Below, piece after piece: positions 1 through 8,961 of a DNA stretch of 64,000 bases. Every line of letters starts with the position of its first letter. The first letter of the stretch is position 1. The DNA lies in contig RECV01000142.1 in NCBI GenBank assembly GCA_007693845.1, positions 30,957 to 94,956 of the forward strand, given 5' to 3'. This DNA comes from Phycisphaerales bacterium (lineage in GTDB: Bacteria > Planctomycetota > Phycisphaerae > Phycisphaerales > SM1A02). The position numbers and the translations under genes are program-made. The notes below the pieces were generated by a model, which did no database searches, was not told where the DNA came from, and worked only from the letters and a program-made list of their open reading frames with translations.

Positions 1-94
1 CCGGCGAGCCGAAGGAAGCTCAATCGCCCGGGCTACCCGTTGTGGTCTGTCCGTATTGACGGTTCCCGATCTTGTGAACCCGGCCGATCACGCG

Positions 95-100
95 TATGCT
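95..100 (+). promoter_or_regulatory. Candidate -10 element of yggS (leaderless)
   Basis: TATGCT, followed by six bases and then ATG at 107. The spacing predicts a transcription start on the A of the start codon. No recognisable -35 box is seen. Confidence 0.45.
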
Positions 101-106
101 TTTCAC

Positions 107-901
107 ATGCCGACTGCCCAGGGAGAACGCGCGGGAATGCAGATGCCATCGACGCTGAAGGAGCGTTACGAGCAGGTCAAGGCGCGGATCACCGATGCCG
201 CTGCCCGCTCCGGTCGCCGATCCGACGAGATCATTCTCGTGGCGGTGACGAAGTACGCCGACATCGAGGATATTCGCGCTCTCATCGAGCTCGGACAGCG
301 CGACTTCGGCGAGAACCGCGTGCAGAACCTGATTCAGCGCACCGCGCAAATTGAGGAGTTCCTCAAACGACGGCGTGAGTTGCCCAAAGGCGATGCCCTG
401 CCGATGCCCAAAGACATCCGCTGGCACATGATCGGCCACCTGCAGCGCAACAAGGCCCGGAAGGTGCTCGAGCTGGCGCGACTGGTGCATTCGGTGGATT
501 CCCTCCGGCTCGCGGAGGAAATTCAGCAGCACGCCAATCGACAGGAAGAACCGATCGAGGTTCTCGTGCAGGTCAACACGTCGGGGGAAAAGAGCAAGTA
601 CGGCATCGTCCCCGCCGCATCGCGTCACCTGGTCGAGCAGATCGAAACGACCATGAACATTCGCGTGCGCGGCCTGATGTGCATGGCGCCGCACTTCGAA
701 GATCCGCAGCAGGCGCGCCCCTCCTTCGAACGCTGCCGCGAACTGTTCGATGACATCCGCAACGCGGGCGTCGTCACCGGTCGCTTCAACATTCTTTCGA
801 TGGGCATGACCAACGATTTTGAAGTGGCGATCGAGTGCGGCGCGAACATCGTCCGGGTCGGGTCGGCCATCTTCGGCGAACAGAGCGACAGCGAAGAGTG
901 A
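107..901 (+). CDS. yggS: YggS/PROSC family PLP-homeostasis protein
   Basis: A single-domain, fold-type III PLP-binding protein that buffers free pyridoxal phosphate; the family has no established enzyme activity. The 264-residue length is normal for the family. Visible signatures are LVAVTKYAD near the N-terminus (the Lys is the PLP Schiff-base lysine), FGENRVQNL, WHMIGHLQRNK, VLVQVNTSGE.K.G and the C-terminal LSMGMTNDFEVAIECGANIVRVGSAIFG phosphate-binding region. I chose the ATG at 107 because a TATGCT hexamer ends 7 nt upstream, fitting a leaderless start. ATG 137 is the main alternative: GGGAGAA lies upstream of it, and the family core starts nearby. The gene stands alone, convergent with rex. 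Confidence 0.93.
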   Translation: MPTAQGERAGMQMPSTLKERYEQVKARITDAAARSGRRSDEIILVAVTKYADIEDIRALIELGQRDFGENRVQNLIQRTAQIEEFLKRRRELPKGDALPMPKDIRWHMIGHLQRNKARKVLELARLVHSVDSLRLAEEIQQHANRQEEPIEVLVQVNTSGEKSKYGIVPAASRHLVEQIETTMNIRVRGLMCMAPHFEDPQQARPSFERCRELFDDIRNAGVVTGRFNILSMGMTNDFEVAIECGANIVRVGSAIFGEQSDSEE

Positions 902-1037
902 TTCGACGATCGGAGTTTCCACCGAACCGCGACTGACCGGTGATTGTTTCCATTCGTGCCCTGCTCAAGCCGTGCGCTCGTCGGGGAACGAATGAGGTCC
1001 GCTGGAAAATTCGACCATTATGCTGGGGCGCGGGCGC

Positions 1038-1733
1038 TCACCGCTCGACTTCCTCATCCAGCGAGCCGGTCATTCCGAGTGAGATCTGGAAAGCAAGTTG
1101 TTCGAGTGAGAGGGAGAAGTCAACGCTGACCACGCTGACCGCATCGTGCACATCGAGGCGGACCGGCGCGAAGTTGAGAATGCCCAACACGCCTGCTTCG
1201 ATCAGCTTGTCCGCAACCTCCTGTGCCCCCGGTGCCGGCACGGCGACGATGCCGATCTTGATCTCCCGTTCCTTGACGAGCTTGGGCAGATCCTTCATCG
1301 GGCGAACCTTGTGGTTGGCGACTTCCGTGCCGACCACACTCGGTTCGGCGTCGAAGATGGCAACGATGTCGAAACCCTTCCGTGCAAATCGGCCGTAGGG
1401 CATGACCGCCCGGCCGATGTTGCCCGCACCGACGACCGCGGCGTTCCAGTTTCGGTCGGTGCCGAGGATTCGCTTCAATTGCCCGACGAGTTCCGGAATC
1501 CGGTATCCGATGCCCGGATAGCCGAACTGGCCGAAGTAGGCCAGATCCTTCCGCACCTGGGCGTCGGTCAACCCGAGGGTCTGGCCGAGCTGCTTGGAAC
1601 TGATCGTCTGCTGATCCCGTTCCGCCAGCAATTCCAGCTCGCGCAGGTAAAGACTCAGCCGCTTGACGGTCGGTTTCGGGATTTTTACGCGCGGCGTCAT
1701 GCCTCGAAAGCTCTCCAGATCGGCCGGGGTCAA
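1038..1733 (-). CDS. rex: Redox-sensing transcriptional repressor Rex
   Basis: Rex is a dimeric repressor that reads the NADH/NAD+ ratio and releases DNA when NADH binds. The 231-residue product has an N-terminal winged helix (PKPTVKRLSLYLREL, then SSKQLGQTLGLTDAQVRKDLAYFGQFG, the recognition region typical of Rex) and a Rossmann domain with VVGAGNIGRA around residue 90. The C-terminal domain-swap helix region (SLSLEQLAFQISLG) is present. The first start, TTG at 1733, has a TACACT hexamer ending 9 nt upstream and no ribosome site; ATG at 1700 is a good alternative close to the usual family start. It is transcribed away from metF across a short shared region. No full Rex operator was found in the window. 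Confidence 0.95.
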   Translation of the reverse strand: MTPADLESFRGMTPRVKIPKPTVKRLSLYLRELELLAERDQQTISSKQLGQTLGLTDAQVRKDLAYFGQFGYPGIGYRIPELVGQLKRILGTDRNWNAAVVGAGNIGRAVMPYGRFARKGFDIVAIFDAEPSVVGTEVANHKVRPMKDLPKLVKEREIKIGIVAVPAPGAQEVADKLIEAGVLGILNFAPVRLDVHDAVSVVSVDFSLSLEQLAFQISLGMTGSLDEEVER

Positions 1734-1741
1734 TGGCCCGC

Positions 1742-1747
1742 AGTGTA
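1742..1747 (-). promoter_or_regulatory. Candidate -10 element of rex
   Basis: On the minus strand this reads TACACT, with eight bases before the TTG start at 1733. No Shine-Dalgarno sequence is seen. Confidence 0.4.
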
Positions 1748-1800
1748 GCAGCGGCCACGGCCGATCGAGCGGATTCCCCGCGAGGAAGTCGTGAATCTGT

Positions 1801-1806
1801 TAGAAT
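1801..1806 (+). promoter_or_regulatory. Candidate -10 element of metF
   Basis: TAGAAT ends 12 nt before ATG 1818, so any leader would be only a few bases long. No -35 box or ribosome site is visible. Confidence 0.45.
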
Positions 1807-1817
1807 GGCGCGCCGCC

Positions 1818-2732
1818 ATGCACATTCGAGATATTTTCGAAAGACACTCCACCACCTTCAGCTTTGAGTTCTTCCCCCCCAAGACCGACAAAGCTTGGGA
1901 TGCCCTCTTCAAGCGCATCAGCGACTTTGAAACGCTGGCTCCCTCATTTGTTTCCGTCACCTACGGGGCCGGCGGCTCGACCCGGGAGCGAACCCACGAT
2001 CTCGTCGTTCGGCTGAAGCGTGAAACCAAGCTGGACCCGATCCCGCACCTCACGACGGTTCTCCAGAAGCGTGCGGAGATCGACCGAATCCTCGAGCGGT
2101 ACGCGGAAGCAGGGATTTCGAACATTCTCGCCTTGAAGGGTGACCCGCCGAGCAGTGTGGACGACTATGACCCCGATGCGGATGAGTTTCCCCACGCGAT
2201 CGATGTCGTCCGTCATATCCGGAAGTTCAACGAGTCCGGAAAGCACTCCGACTCGCGCGGATTCGGCATCGGCGTGGCCGGTTTTCCCGAGGGTCATCCC
2301 GCCACGCCCAACACGCTGATGGACATCGAGTATCTCAAGCAGAAGGTCGATGCCGGCGCGGATTACATCTGCACGCAGATGTTCTTCGACAACCGGGCGT
2401 TCTACGACTACTGCGAACGGTGCGAACTGCACGGCATCAACGTGCCGATCCTCGCCGGCCTCATGCCCATCACGTCCCTGAAGGGCATGAAACGCATGGG
2501 TGATCTGTCCGGCGGGACGAACTTCCCCGCGCCGCTGCAGCGCGCCATCTACCGCTGCCAGGATGATCCCGATGCCGTCCAGCGCGTGGGCATTCACTGG
2601 GCCACCGAACAGGCCCGCGATCTGATCGACAACGGCGTGCGCGGCATCCACTTCTACACGCTCAACCGCTCGGACGCGACCAGCGAGATCTACCGAACGC
2701 TCGGCGTGAAGGACTCTGCCGCGCTGCGATGA
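1818..2732 (+). CDS. metF: 5,10-methylenetetrahydrofolate reductase
   Basis: MetF reduces methylene-THF to 5-methyl-THF with FAD, supplying the methyl group for methionine synthesis. The 304-residue TIM-barrel protein shows FSFEFFPPKTDKA at the N-terminus with the catalytic Glu, SVTYGAGGSTRERT, HLTTVL, NILALKGDPP, GVAGFPEGHP and the DAGADYICTQMFFDN block. The length matches bacterial MetF. A GTG nine codons upstream (1791) keeps the frame open, but ATG 1818 fits the family N-terminus better. The region between metF and the divergent rex is too short for a SAM riboswitch. Confidence 0.96.
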   Translation: MHIRDIFERHSTTFSFEFFPPKTDKAWDALFKRISDFETLAPSFVSVTYGAGGSTRERTHDLVVRLKRETKLDPIPHLTTVLQKRAEIDRILERYAEAGISNILALKGDPPSSVDDYDPDADEFPHAIDVVRHIRKFNESGKHSDSRGFGIGVAGFPEGHPATPNTLMDIEYLKQKVDAGADYICTQMFFDNRAFYDYCERCELHGINVPILAGLMPITSLKGMKRMGDLSGGTNFPAPLQRAIYRCQDDPDAVQRVGIHWATEQARDLIDNGVRGIHFYTLNRSDATSEIYRTLGVKDSAALR

Positions 2733-2803
2733 ATCACGGGGTGACCGTTCGTCGATCGCCCGCCGTCACCACGAGAGAAGGCAGAAACTGATCCGGCGCG
2801 GCG

Positions 2804-4801
2804 TCACTCAAGGTAGGTGTAGCCGGCCAGCCCCGATTCGTACGAACGCACCAGCATGTTGCTGTCGCTGACGGTCAGGCGGCGCGTTCGCACCGCGTGT
2901 TCGCACTCTTTGCGGAACTGCTGGAACAACCGGTCCACATCGTACTGAACGTAGGAAAGCACTTCGCGGATTGAATCGCCCTCGACGACGTCATCGATCC
3001 ACCATTCGCCGTTTTCATCCAGCCGCACGTGAACGAGATGCGTATCGCCGAACAGGTTATGCAGATCACCGAGCGTTTCCTGGTACGCGCCGACGAGAAA
3101 CGCCGCGAGGTAGTACCGGTCGCCCTGTTGAATCGGGTGCAACTCGAGGACGTTCTTGATGTCGGTCGGATCGATAAAGCGGTCAATTTTACCGTCGGAG
3201 TCGCAGGTGATATCCGCCAGTGTCGCGCGCCGACTCGGCCGCTCATCCAGCCGGTGGATGGGCATGATCGGAAAGAGCTGATCGATCGCCCACGAGTCGG
3301 GCAGTGACTGGAAGATTGACAGATTGCAGAAATAGGTATCGCTCATCGAGCTTTCGAGATCCTGCAACTCCTCGGGAATGGTCTTGAGCTGGCGGCAGAC
3401 ATCACGAATCTTCGCGCAGAGCGACCAATACAGGCGATCAACCACCGCGCGGTAGGGCAGTGCGAGATGGCCGAAACGAAAGAGGTTGATCGCTTCGTCC
3501 CGCGCCTGCTGCGCATCGTGGTAACACTCGAGCATCCGGTCGGTGGACATGATCCGGTGCGCTTCGATGAGATCCAGAACGGGACGCGGCAGATTCTCGC
3601 GCTCGTCCACGCCCAACTCGTCCATCGCTTCGTCCAGTGAATACCGGTCAAGCTGGTTCGAGCCGAGCACATCAAACACCAGGACACTGTGGTGAGCAAC
3701 CATGGCGCGGCCGCATTCGGTAATGATCGTCGGGTGCGGCACTTTCTCATCATCGCACATCGCGCCGACACGGTAGATGACGTTGTTCGCATACTCCTTG
3801 AGGGAGTAGTTCATCGAGAATTCGAAGTCGGTCATGCTGCCGTCGTAGTCGACGCCGAGCCCGCCGCCCACATCAAGATACTTCAGCCCGGCCCCCATTT
3901 TTGACAGCTCGACGTAGATGCGCGTCAGTTCGTTGATGGCGTTGTTCACGCTCCGGATGTCGTGGATCTGCGAGCCGATGTGGCAGTGCAGCAGGTGCAG
4001 GCAGTCGGGCATGTCATTTTGCTTGAGCATGTCCACCGCCTGAAGAACTTCCGAAATCGAGAGTCCGAACTTCGCCCTCGCGCCGCTGGAATACTTCCAT
4101 CGCCCGGCGCCGGATGAATCGAGTTTGACCCGGACGCCAACGCGCGGACGAACATCGAACCGCTCGGCCGCCTTGAGAATCAGATCCAGTTCCGAGAGGT
4201 TCTCAATCACCGGCGTGATGTTACGGCCGAGCTTTTTGGCCAGCGTCACGAAGTCGATGTACCGACCTTCCTTGAAACCGTTACAGATGATCGGCGTTTC
4301 CGGATGGTCGCTTGTCAGCCCGAGCACCGCCAGCAACTCGGGCTTGGAGCCGACTTCCAGCCCGAACCCGAGCGGTGCGCAGTTCCGGTAGACCTGCTCG
4401 GCCAGATGCCGCTGCTGATTGACCTTGATCGGGTAAACCGCGCGGTACTTGCCTTGATAGTTGTTCTCCACGATCGCTTCGGCAAAGGCATCGTGCAGAT
4501 CGTGAATGCGCTGCTTCAGCAGGTCGCTGAACCCGATCAGGACCGGCGTGTTCAGATCGCGCGCTTCCAGCCCCTTGATGACCTCGTAAATGTCGATCTC
4601 ACGTTCGGCATTCCGGTCGGGTCGCACCACGACGTGTCCCCGCTCATTGATCTGGAAGAAACCCTGCCCCCACGCCTCGATCTGGTAGAGATCGCGCGAT
4701 GAATCCAGCGTCCAGACCGCACCGGCGGCCTTGTCAACGTTCTGCTTGGGCTTCGTGCCCGGCGTGTTCGCCCGGGCTTTCTGCTGTTTCGTGGGGGGCA
4801 T
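2804..4801 (-). CDS. speA: Biosynthetic arginine decarboxylase
   Basis: SpeA is a PLP enzyme converting arginine to agmatine, the first step of the agmatine route to putrescine. The 665-residue length is close to the E. coli enzyme. Seen in order: WGQGFFQINERGHVVVRP, YPIKVNQQRHLAEQ with the PLP-binding lysine, GLEVGSKPEL, HCHIGSQIHDI, LDVGGGLGVDYDGS, ITECGRAMVAHHSVLVF, and the C-terminal fold region with QSLPDSWAIDQLFPIMPIHRL. I chose ATG 4801 because GAGG lies just upstream (GAGGTCGTGAC ATG); the frame is open further up to 4885, but that extension does not look like the family. No other polyamine gene lies next to it. Confidence 0.95.
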   Translation of the reverse strand: MPPTKQQKARANTPGTKPKQNVDKAAGAVWTLDSSRDLYQIEAWGQGFFQINERGHVVVRPDRNAEREIDIYEVIKGLEARDLNTPVLIGFSDLLKQRIHDLHDAFAEAIVENNYQGKYRAVYPIKVNQQRHLAEQVYRNCAPLGFGLEVGSKPELLAVLGLTSDHPETPIICNGFKEGRYIDFVTLAKKLGRNITPVIENLSELDLILKAAERFDVRPRVGVRVKLDSSGAGRWKYSSGARAKFGLSISEVLQAVDMLKQNDMPDCLHLLHCHIGSQIHDIRSVNNAINELTRIYVELSKMGAGLKYLDVGGGLGVDYDGSMTDFEFSMNYSLKEYANNVIYRVGAMCDDEKVPHPTIITECGRAMVAHHSVLVFDVLGSNQLDRYSLDEAMDELGVDERENLPRPVLDLIEAHRIMSTDRMLECYHDAQQARDEAINLFRFGHLALPYRAVVDRLYWSLCAKIRDVCRQLKTIPEELQDLESSMSDTYFCNLSIFQSLPDSWAIDQLFPIMPIHRLDERPSRRATLADITCDSDGKIDRFIDPTDIKNVLELHPIQQGDRYYLAAFLVGAYQETLGDLHNLFGDTHLVHVRLDENGEWWIDDVVEGDSIREVLSYVQYDVDRLFQQFRKECEHAVRTRRLTVSDSNMLVRSYESGLAGYTYLE

Positions 4802-4952
4802 GTCACGACCTCGAACGGGACGGGATTCGGAAGGGGAACGTGCGATCTCCACGATATCAGCTTGGACAGTCGGATTCTCGCGCAACGGTGTTGCGTTGAG
4901 GAAATTTTTCGCGCGGCATGGCCATCGGCAGGCCGATTTGCCCCGGCCGGGT

Positions 4953-4958
4953 TACACT
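4953..4958 (+). promoter_or_regulatory. Candidate -10 element of the methyltransferase gene
   Basis: TACACT ends 9 nt before ATG 4967. No Shine-Dalgarno sequence lies in between. Confidence 0.4.
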
Positions 4959-4966
4959 GTCGCGCT

Positions 4967-5836
4967 ATGGGACGAAACACCACGAAAGAACGACCGAAAT
5001 CCTCCCGCCGAAAATCTCGCCGAAAAAAGGCGAAGAAGGGCTGGCGAACCGCTGAGACAAGCGACCGGCACGAGCTGTACGAACTCTCCGTTCAGGAGCC
5101 CGAGGCGGAGTGTGATCTGATCGATCAGATCTGGAAGGAACAGCGCAGCCGCAAATGCAACCACATCCGCGAAGACTTCTGCGGCACCGCGGCGGTCGCC
5201 ATGGAGTGGGTCAAGCGCAAGAAGTCCCACACCTCAATCGGCGTGGACCTGGACCGCGAAGTTCTCGACTGGGCGCGCGACAAACTGCCCCAGCGCCTCG
5301 ACGTTGAACAACAATCACGGGTCACCCTCATCGAAGGCAACGTGCTGACGACCAAGACCGAGAAGGTCGACTCCGTGCTGGCGATGAACTTCAGTTACAA
5401 CCTCTTCAAAACGCGCGATGACCTGCGCAACTATTTCCGCATCGCACGGGAGTCGCTTGTCGACGATGGCCTGTTTCTGCTGGACGCCTACGGCGGGAGC
5501 GAGGCCTTCGAAGAGCTGACCGAGGATCGTGACCTGGACGGCTTCACCTACGTCTGGGATCAGGCCTCGTACGATCCGATCAGCGGACTCGCCACGAACC
5601 ATATCCATTTTCACTTTCCCGACGGCACGAAGATGAAGAAGGCCTTCAGCTACGAGTGGCGGCTCTGGACGCTGCCCGAGGTGCAGGAAGTCCTGCGCGA
5701 AGCCGGCTTCAAGAACGTCATCGTGTACTGGGAAGGCACCGATGAAGAGACCGGCGAGGGTGATGGCGAATGGGCCATCGCCGAGCGCGGCGAAGCGTGC
5801 CCCGGCTGGGTGGCCTACCTGGTCGCGGAACGTTGA
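4967..5836 (+). CDS. Class I SAM-dependent methyltransferase
   Basis: A 289-residue cytosolic methyltransferase of unknown substrate. The N-terminal 30 residues are very basic (many Lys and Arg), which could contact RNA or DNA. The Rossmann core is readable: HIREDFCGTAAVAMEW (glycine loop position), TSIGVDLDREVLDWAR with the acidic residue after strand 2, VTLIEGNVL, VDSVLAMNFSYNLF, then LVDDGLFLLDAYGG. The C-terminal part (YEWRLWTLPEVQEVLREAGF) follows the common methyltransferase pattern. ATG 4967 is preferred because of the TACACT element just upstream. Product specificity cannot be read from the sequence. Confidence 0.85.
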   Translation: MGRNTTKERPKSSRRKSRRKKAKKGWRTAETSDRHELYELSVQEPEAECDLIDQIWKEQRSRKCNHIREDFCGTAAVAMEWVKRKKSHTSIGVDLDREVLDWARDKLPQRLDVEQQSRVTLIEGNVLTTKTEKVDSVLAMNFSYNLFKTRDDLRNYFRIARESLVDDGLFLLDAYGGSEAFEELTEDRDLDGFTYVWDQASYDPISGLATNHIHFHFPDGTKMKKAFSYEWRLWTLPEVQEVLREAGFKNVIVYWEGTDEETGEGDGEWAIAERGEACPGWVAYLVAER

Positions 5837-5910
5837 TCCGACCCTCCGCTCCATGTCGGCGCGACCCGCTTTTTCGCGCCGTACGTCTCGGCAGCCGCCG
5901 TCCGGCCGCC

Positions 5911-5916
5911 TAGAAT
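5911..5916 (+). promoter_or_regulatory. Candidate -10 element of the polyprenyl synthase gene
   Basis: TAGAAT ends 32 nt before ATG 5948, which would give a leader of about 25 nt rather than a leaderless transcript. Confidence 0.35.
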
Positions 5917-5947
5917 ACTGATCCCCGCTTCGTCCGAGACGTTTCCC

Positions 5948-6952
5948 ATGCGCGGCATGCTGCATCTGGCCCATCTCGATCGATCCATCGCCGAACTGCT
6001 CGCTGATCAGCTAGAGCAGGTCGGGGTCGTCTTTGAACGACAACTGGCGAGCGATCTCTCCGCGGTGAACGGGCTTTGCCTGCACGTCGAACGCTACCGC
6101 GGCAAGATGCTGCGCCCGACGTTGGTGCTGCTGTCGGGACTCGCCGTCTCCGAAGAACCCCACGACGAGGAGACGTTGAACGAGCGTCACCGGGTCGTTG
6201 CCGCCGTGGCCGAAATGATTCACATGGCCACGCTCGTGCATGATGATGTGCTCGATGAGGCAGATGTGCGTCGTCAGGGCGCGACGGTCAATCATCTCTG
6301 GGGAAACGAAACCGCCGTGATGCTCGGCGACTACCTGATCTCCAACGCATTTCATCTCTGTTCGAGTCTGGGCGATCCCGCCGTCAACCTCGCGCTGGGG
6401 CAGGTGACAAACACGCTTTGCGAAGGCGAGTTGGTGCAGCTCCACCACCGAAACGACTACAGCATCGACGAAGCGACGTATTTCGAGATCGTGCGCCGCA
6501 AAACTGCTTCGTTGATCGGCGAATGCTGCCGACAGGGCGCCCTGCTCAGCGGCGCGAAGCCGGAACACGCTGAATCGCTCTACCGCTACGGCATCGCGCT
6601 GGGCATCGCCTTCCAGATTCAGGATGACCTGCTGGATCTCATCGGCGATGAGGACATTGTGGGCAAATCACTCGGCCGGGACCTGGAAAAGGGCAAGTTG
6701 ACCCTGCCGGTCACGCACCTGGTGAGCCAGGCCAATCCGGAAGACCGCGGCGAATCCCTGCGCGTCCTCAAGCAACGCGATGCCGCCGCGCTGCGCGACC
6801 GTTTGCGTGATCACGGTTCGGTGGCCTACGCCCAGGAAACCGCCCGGCGGTTCGTTCGCGAGGCGAAGTCGGAACTGGAACGCTGGCCCTCCGGCCGCGC
6901 GGTTCGCATGTTGCAACGCATGGCGGATTCGGTGATCGATCGCTCGTATTGA
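5948..6952 (+). CDS. Polyprenyl diphosphate synthase (trans-type, IspB-like)
   Basis: An isoprenyl chain elongation enzyme that condenses IPP onto an allylic primer, probably making the long side chain of menaquinone. The 334-residue all-helical protein has the first aspartate motif in MATLVHDDVLDEADVRR (DDxxD) and the second in FQIQDDLLDLIGDEDIVGK. Y.GK.LRP-like YRGKMLRPTLVLLSG and GDYLISNAF are also present. Chain length cannot be read securely; size and motifs fit octaprenyl/solanesyl-type enzymes better than FPP synthase. A UbiA-type prenyltransferase at 34766 could use its product. The gene stands alone. Confidence 0.92.
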   Translation: MRGMLHLAHLDRSIAELLADQLEQVGVVFERQLASDLSAVNGLCLHVERYRGKMLRPTLVLLSGLAVSEEPHDEETLNERHRVVAAVAEMIHMATLVHDDVLDEADVRRQGATVNHLWGNETAVMLGDYLISNAFHLCSSLGDPAVNLALGQVTNTLCEGELVQLHHRNDYSIDEATYFEIVRRKTASLIGECCRQGALLSGAKPEHAESLYRYGIALGIAFQIQDDLLDLIGDEDIVGKSLGRDLEKGKLTLPVTHLVSQANPEDRGESLRVLKQRDAAALRDRLRDHGSVAYAQETARRFVREAKSELERWPSGRAVRMLQRMADSVIDRSY

Positions 6953-7003
6953 GCACTTTGCCACATCCCAGAGCGGTGCGGTTGCGCGCCGTCAGGGCTC
7001 AGC

Positions 7004-8002
7004 TCACGCGGACAGTTTCAGGTCGTTCTGATCCGACTGGCCGGCCAGGCAGACACGGTCGCGTCCCTGCTGCTTGGCCTGGTAGAGCGCCTTGTCCGCT
7101 GCATCGACCAGATGTTCGGTCGACACTTCAGAGAGGCACTTTAGATCGGCGACGCCGAACGACGCCGTCGACTGCACATCGGGGTGCTCTTCCCATCTCA
7201 TGTTGCGAATGGCTTCGCGATACCGATTGGCGGCGATCATTGCCTCGTCGGCCGGCGTGTCGGGCAGGATCACGACAAACTCCTCACCGCCGTAGCGGCA
7301 GGGAACATCCCCGCCGCGGCCGCTGGACAGGATCTCTGCGAAATCTTCAAGCACCTGATCACCGAAGGGATGACCGTGATCATCGTTGAGAGTCTTGAAG
7401 TGATCGAGATCGCACAGAATGAGCGAGAGATCGCGGCCGTACCGCGTGGCTTCGGCAAACTCCTGCTTGAGCCGCTGATCGAAACACGCGCGATTCCACA
7501 GGCCGGTCAGACCGTCGATCTGCGCTCGCTGCGCGAGCATCTTGATCAGCAGACAGATTCTGACGGCCGAGCGAATTCGGGCCTTGAGCTCAGCCATATC
7601 AAACGGCTTGGCAACAAAGTCATGCGCGCCCATGTCCAGGCCGCGCACGCGCGCATCCGCATCCGTCGAGCCCGACACGAAGATCACCGGAATGTCGTGC
7701 GTTGTCGAATCGGTCTTCAACTCCCGAAGAACATCAACTCCATTCTGATCCGGCAGATCGATATCCAGCAGAATGACCTCGGGCAGCAATGCCCGCGCCA
7801 TTTCCAGTCCTTCTTCGGCGGTCATGGCGGCGTGAATCTCAAGACGCTCCCCGCGAAGGCGCGACTTGAGCAGGCGATGAATCAACTCCGAATCATCGAT
7901 GGCCAGCAGCCGTGGGATTTGATGTTCACAAACCTGCATGGGTCCGACTACGTCTCCGAGAACGTGGTCCCTCAGGGCAACTGCTGGATCTGGTGAATCC
8001 AT
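7004..8002 (-). CDS. Response regulator with GGDEF (diguanylate cyclase) output
   Basis: A soluble two-domain regulator that would make cyclic di-GMP when phosphorylated. The receiver covers about residues 30-145, with acidic pair D36-D37, phospho-acceptor D80 (LLDIDLPD) and lysine in VAKPF. The GGDEF domain follows, with GGEEF at 238-242. An RxxD inhibitory site (R229-D232) stands five residues before it, so product inhibition looks intact. ATG 8002 begins nine bases after the stop of the Hpt gene, which suggests coupled translation; a second ATG at 7939 would start nearer the receiver. The neighbouring Hpt protein is the obvious phosphate source. The activity itself is inferred from intact motifs. 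Confidence 0.93.
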   Translation of the reverse strand: MDSPDPAVALRDHVLGDVVGPMQVCEHQIPRLLAIDDSELIHRLLKSRLRGERLEIHAAMTAEEGLEMARALLPEVILLDIDLPDQNGVDVLRELKTDSTTHDIPVIFVSGSTDADARVRGLDMGAHDFVAKPFDMAELKARIRSAVRICLLIKMLAQRAQIDGLTGLWNRACFDQRLKQEFAEATRYGRDLSLILCDLDHFKTLNDDHGHPFGDQVLEDFAEILSSGRGGDVPCRYGGEEFVVILPDTPADEAMIAANRYREAIRNMRWEEHPDVQSTASFGVADLKCLSEVSTEHLVDAADKALYQAKQQGRDRVCLAGQSDQNDLKLSA

Positions 8003-8010
8003 CCGGAGGT

Positions 8011-8421
8011 TTACTTACCATCCGGCGAGGCCGTTGCACGTCGACACAGACCGATCAATGCCTCCACCCGTTCCGAGAGATCGGCGATTGTGGCCTCTTC
8101 ATTCAGCTCGCGTTCCAACTTCGCCGCAGAATCCGTTATCTGCGGAAACCCGTACCCCGCCGCGGCACCTTTGATCTGGTGCGCATAGTCGCGGAGCCGC
8201 TCTTTATCCTGTTCCTGCCACGCCTTTTCGATGGACTGGACACGGTTGTTCATTTCACCCACGAAGTAGGTGATCAACTCAACCATGTCTGCATCACCGG
8301 CGTACTCACTGAGCAGCGGGGCATCCGACTGAGATCCCTCGTTAGGCCTTGCGCGTTCCTCCATACCGCTGATATCGACCGAATCAAGCCGGTCATTCGG
8401 CCCAAATGGCAGGAACTTCAC
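8011..8421 (-). CDS. Hpt domain phosphotransfer protein
   Basis: A small histidine phosphotransfer protein, 136 residues from the GTG at 8421, or 117 from ATG 8364, which may be the real start. The Hpt helix bundle fills the second half, with the phospho-accepting histidine in LRDYAHQIKGAAAGYGF (H81 in the longer form); KGAA after the His is typical. The preceding helix (LITYFVGEMNNRVQSIEKAW) matches the first Hpt helix. No kinase domain is attached, so it must receive phosphate from a separate hybrid kinase. It sits directly upstream of the diguanylate cyclase response regulator, its likely partner. Confidence 0.88.
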   Translation of the reverse strand: MKFLPFGPNDRLDSVDISGMEERARPNEGSQSDAPLLSEYAGDADMVELITYFVGEMNNRVQSIEKAWQEQDKERLRDYAHQIKGAAAGYGFPQITDSAAKLERELNEEATIADLSERVEALIGLCRRATASPDGK

Positions 8422-8472
8422 CTCAGTACGGCCGATAACCGACCGGTCGATTCCCCCCGCCCTCTCTGGACG

Positions 8473-8961
8473 CTATCCCTCCCCGGACTGACGCATGTCC
8501 GCCGGCGTTCGCAGTTCCGCACGGTCGTATCCCCCACCGCGATAACCCGCTTCCGTCAGCAAATCGCTCTGCGCAAAGAGCAACGATCCGCTCCCGTCAA
8601 AGGTCAGACGGAGCGGATGACGCACCGACGGACGGTCCGGCAGCGCCGAGACCTCCACATGGAGCAGGCCGGTTGCATTGACAATGCTGCACACCACTTC
8701 GGCCGGACCATGTACGCGTCGAAGGACGGCCTCGTGACTCTCAACCCACGATGAAAAGATCGCCCGGTCACTACCCGTCTCATCAAGCGGATCGAGCCGC
8801 ACGACAAGTGTCTCCCGGCGAAAGGCGCGCGCATTCGCGGCAGCGGACTCTGCCGCACCGTTCTCGGACCATCGGCTGAGCGTGCGAGACCAGCCGATCT
8901 CGATCGGCCGGACCAGGCGCGGACAGGGCGTCTCCGCGACAACACGAGGCAGCGTCGTCAT
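8473..8961 (-). CDS. Protein of unknown function in the GbsR-Hpt-GGDEF operon
   Basis: I do not recognise this 162-residue protein. Its ATG overlaps the stop of the GbsR-like gene (ATGA), so the two are translationally coupled. No signal peptide or membrane span is visible. The middle part (ETLVVRLDPLDETGSDRAIF and VVCSIVNATGLLHVEVSALP) alternates hydrophobic and polar residues as in a beta-rich domain. The C-terminus is polar (YRGGGYDRAELRTPADMRQSGEG). Its place between a regulator and an Hpt/cyclase pair suggests a role in that signalling unit, which is inference only. Confidence 0.72.
   Translation of the reverse strand: MTTLPRVVAETPCPRLVRPIEIGWSRTLSRWSENGAAESAAANARAFRRETLVVRLDPLDETGSDRAIFSSWVESHEAVLRRVHGPAEVVCSIVNATGLLHVEVSALPDRPSVRHPLRLTFDGSGSLLFAQSDLLTEAGYRGGGYDRAELRTPADMRQSGEG

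Noticed and set aside
72..78. Rex operator half-site TTGTGAA upstream of yggS
   Set aside because: Only one half is present, without the inverted partner at the right distance.
1734..1817. SAM riboswitch before metF or a Rex operator between rex and metF
   Set aside because: The 84-bp divergent gap is too short for a SAM riboswitch, and no TTGTGAA-N4-TTCACAA-like palindrome was found in it.
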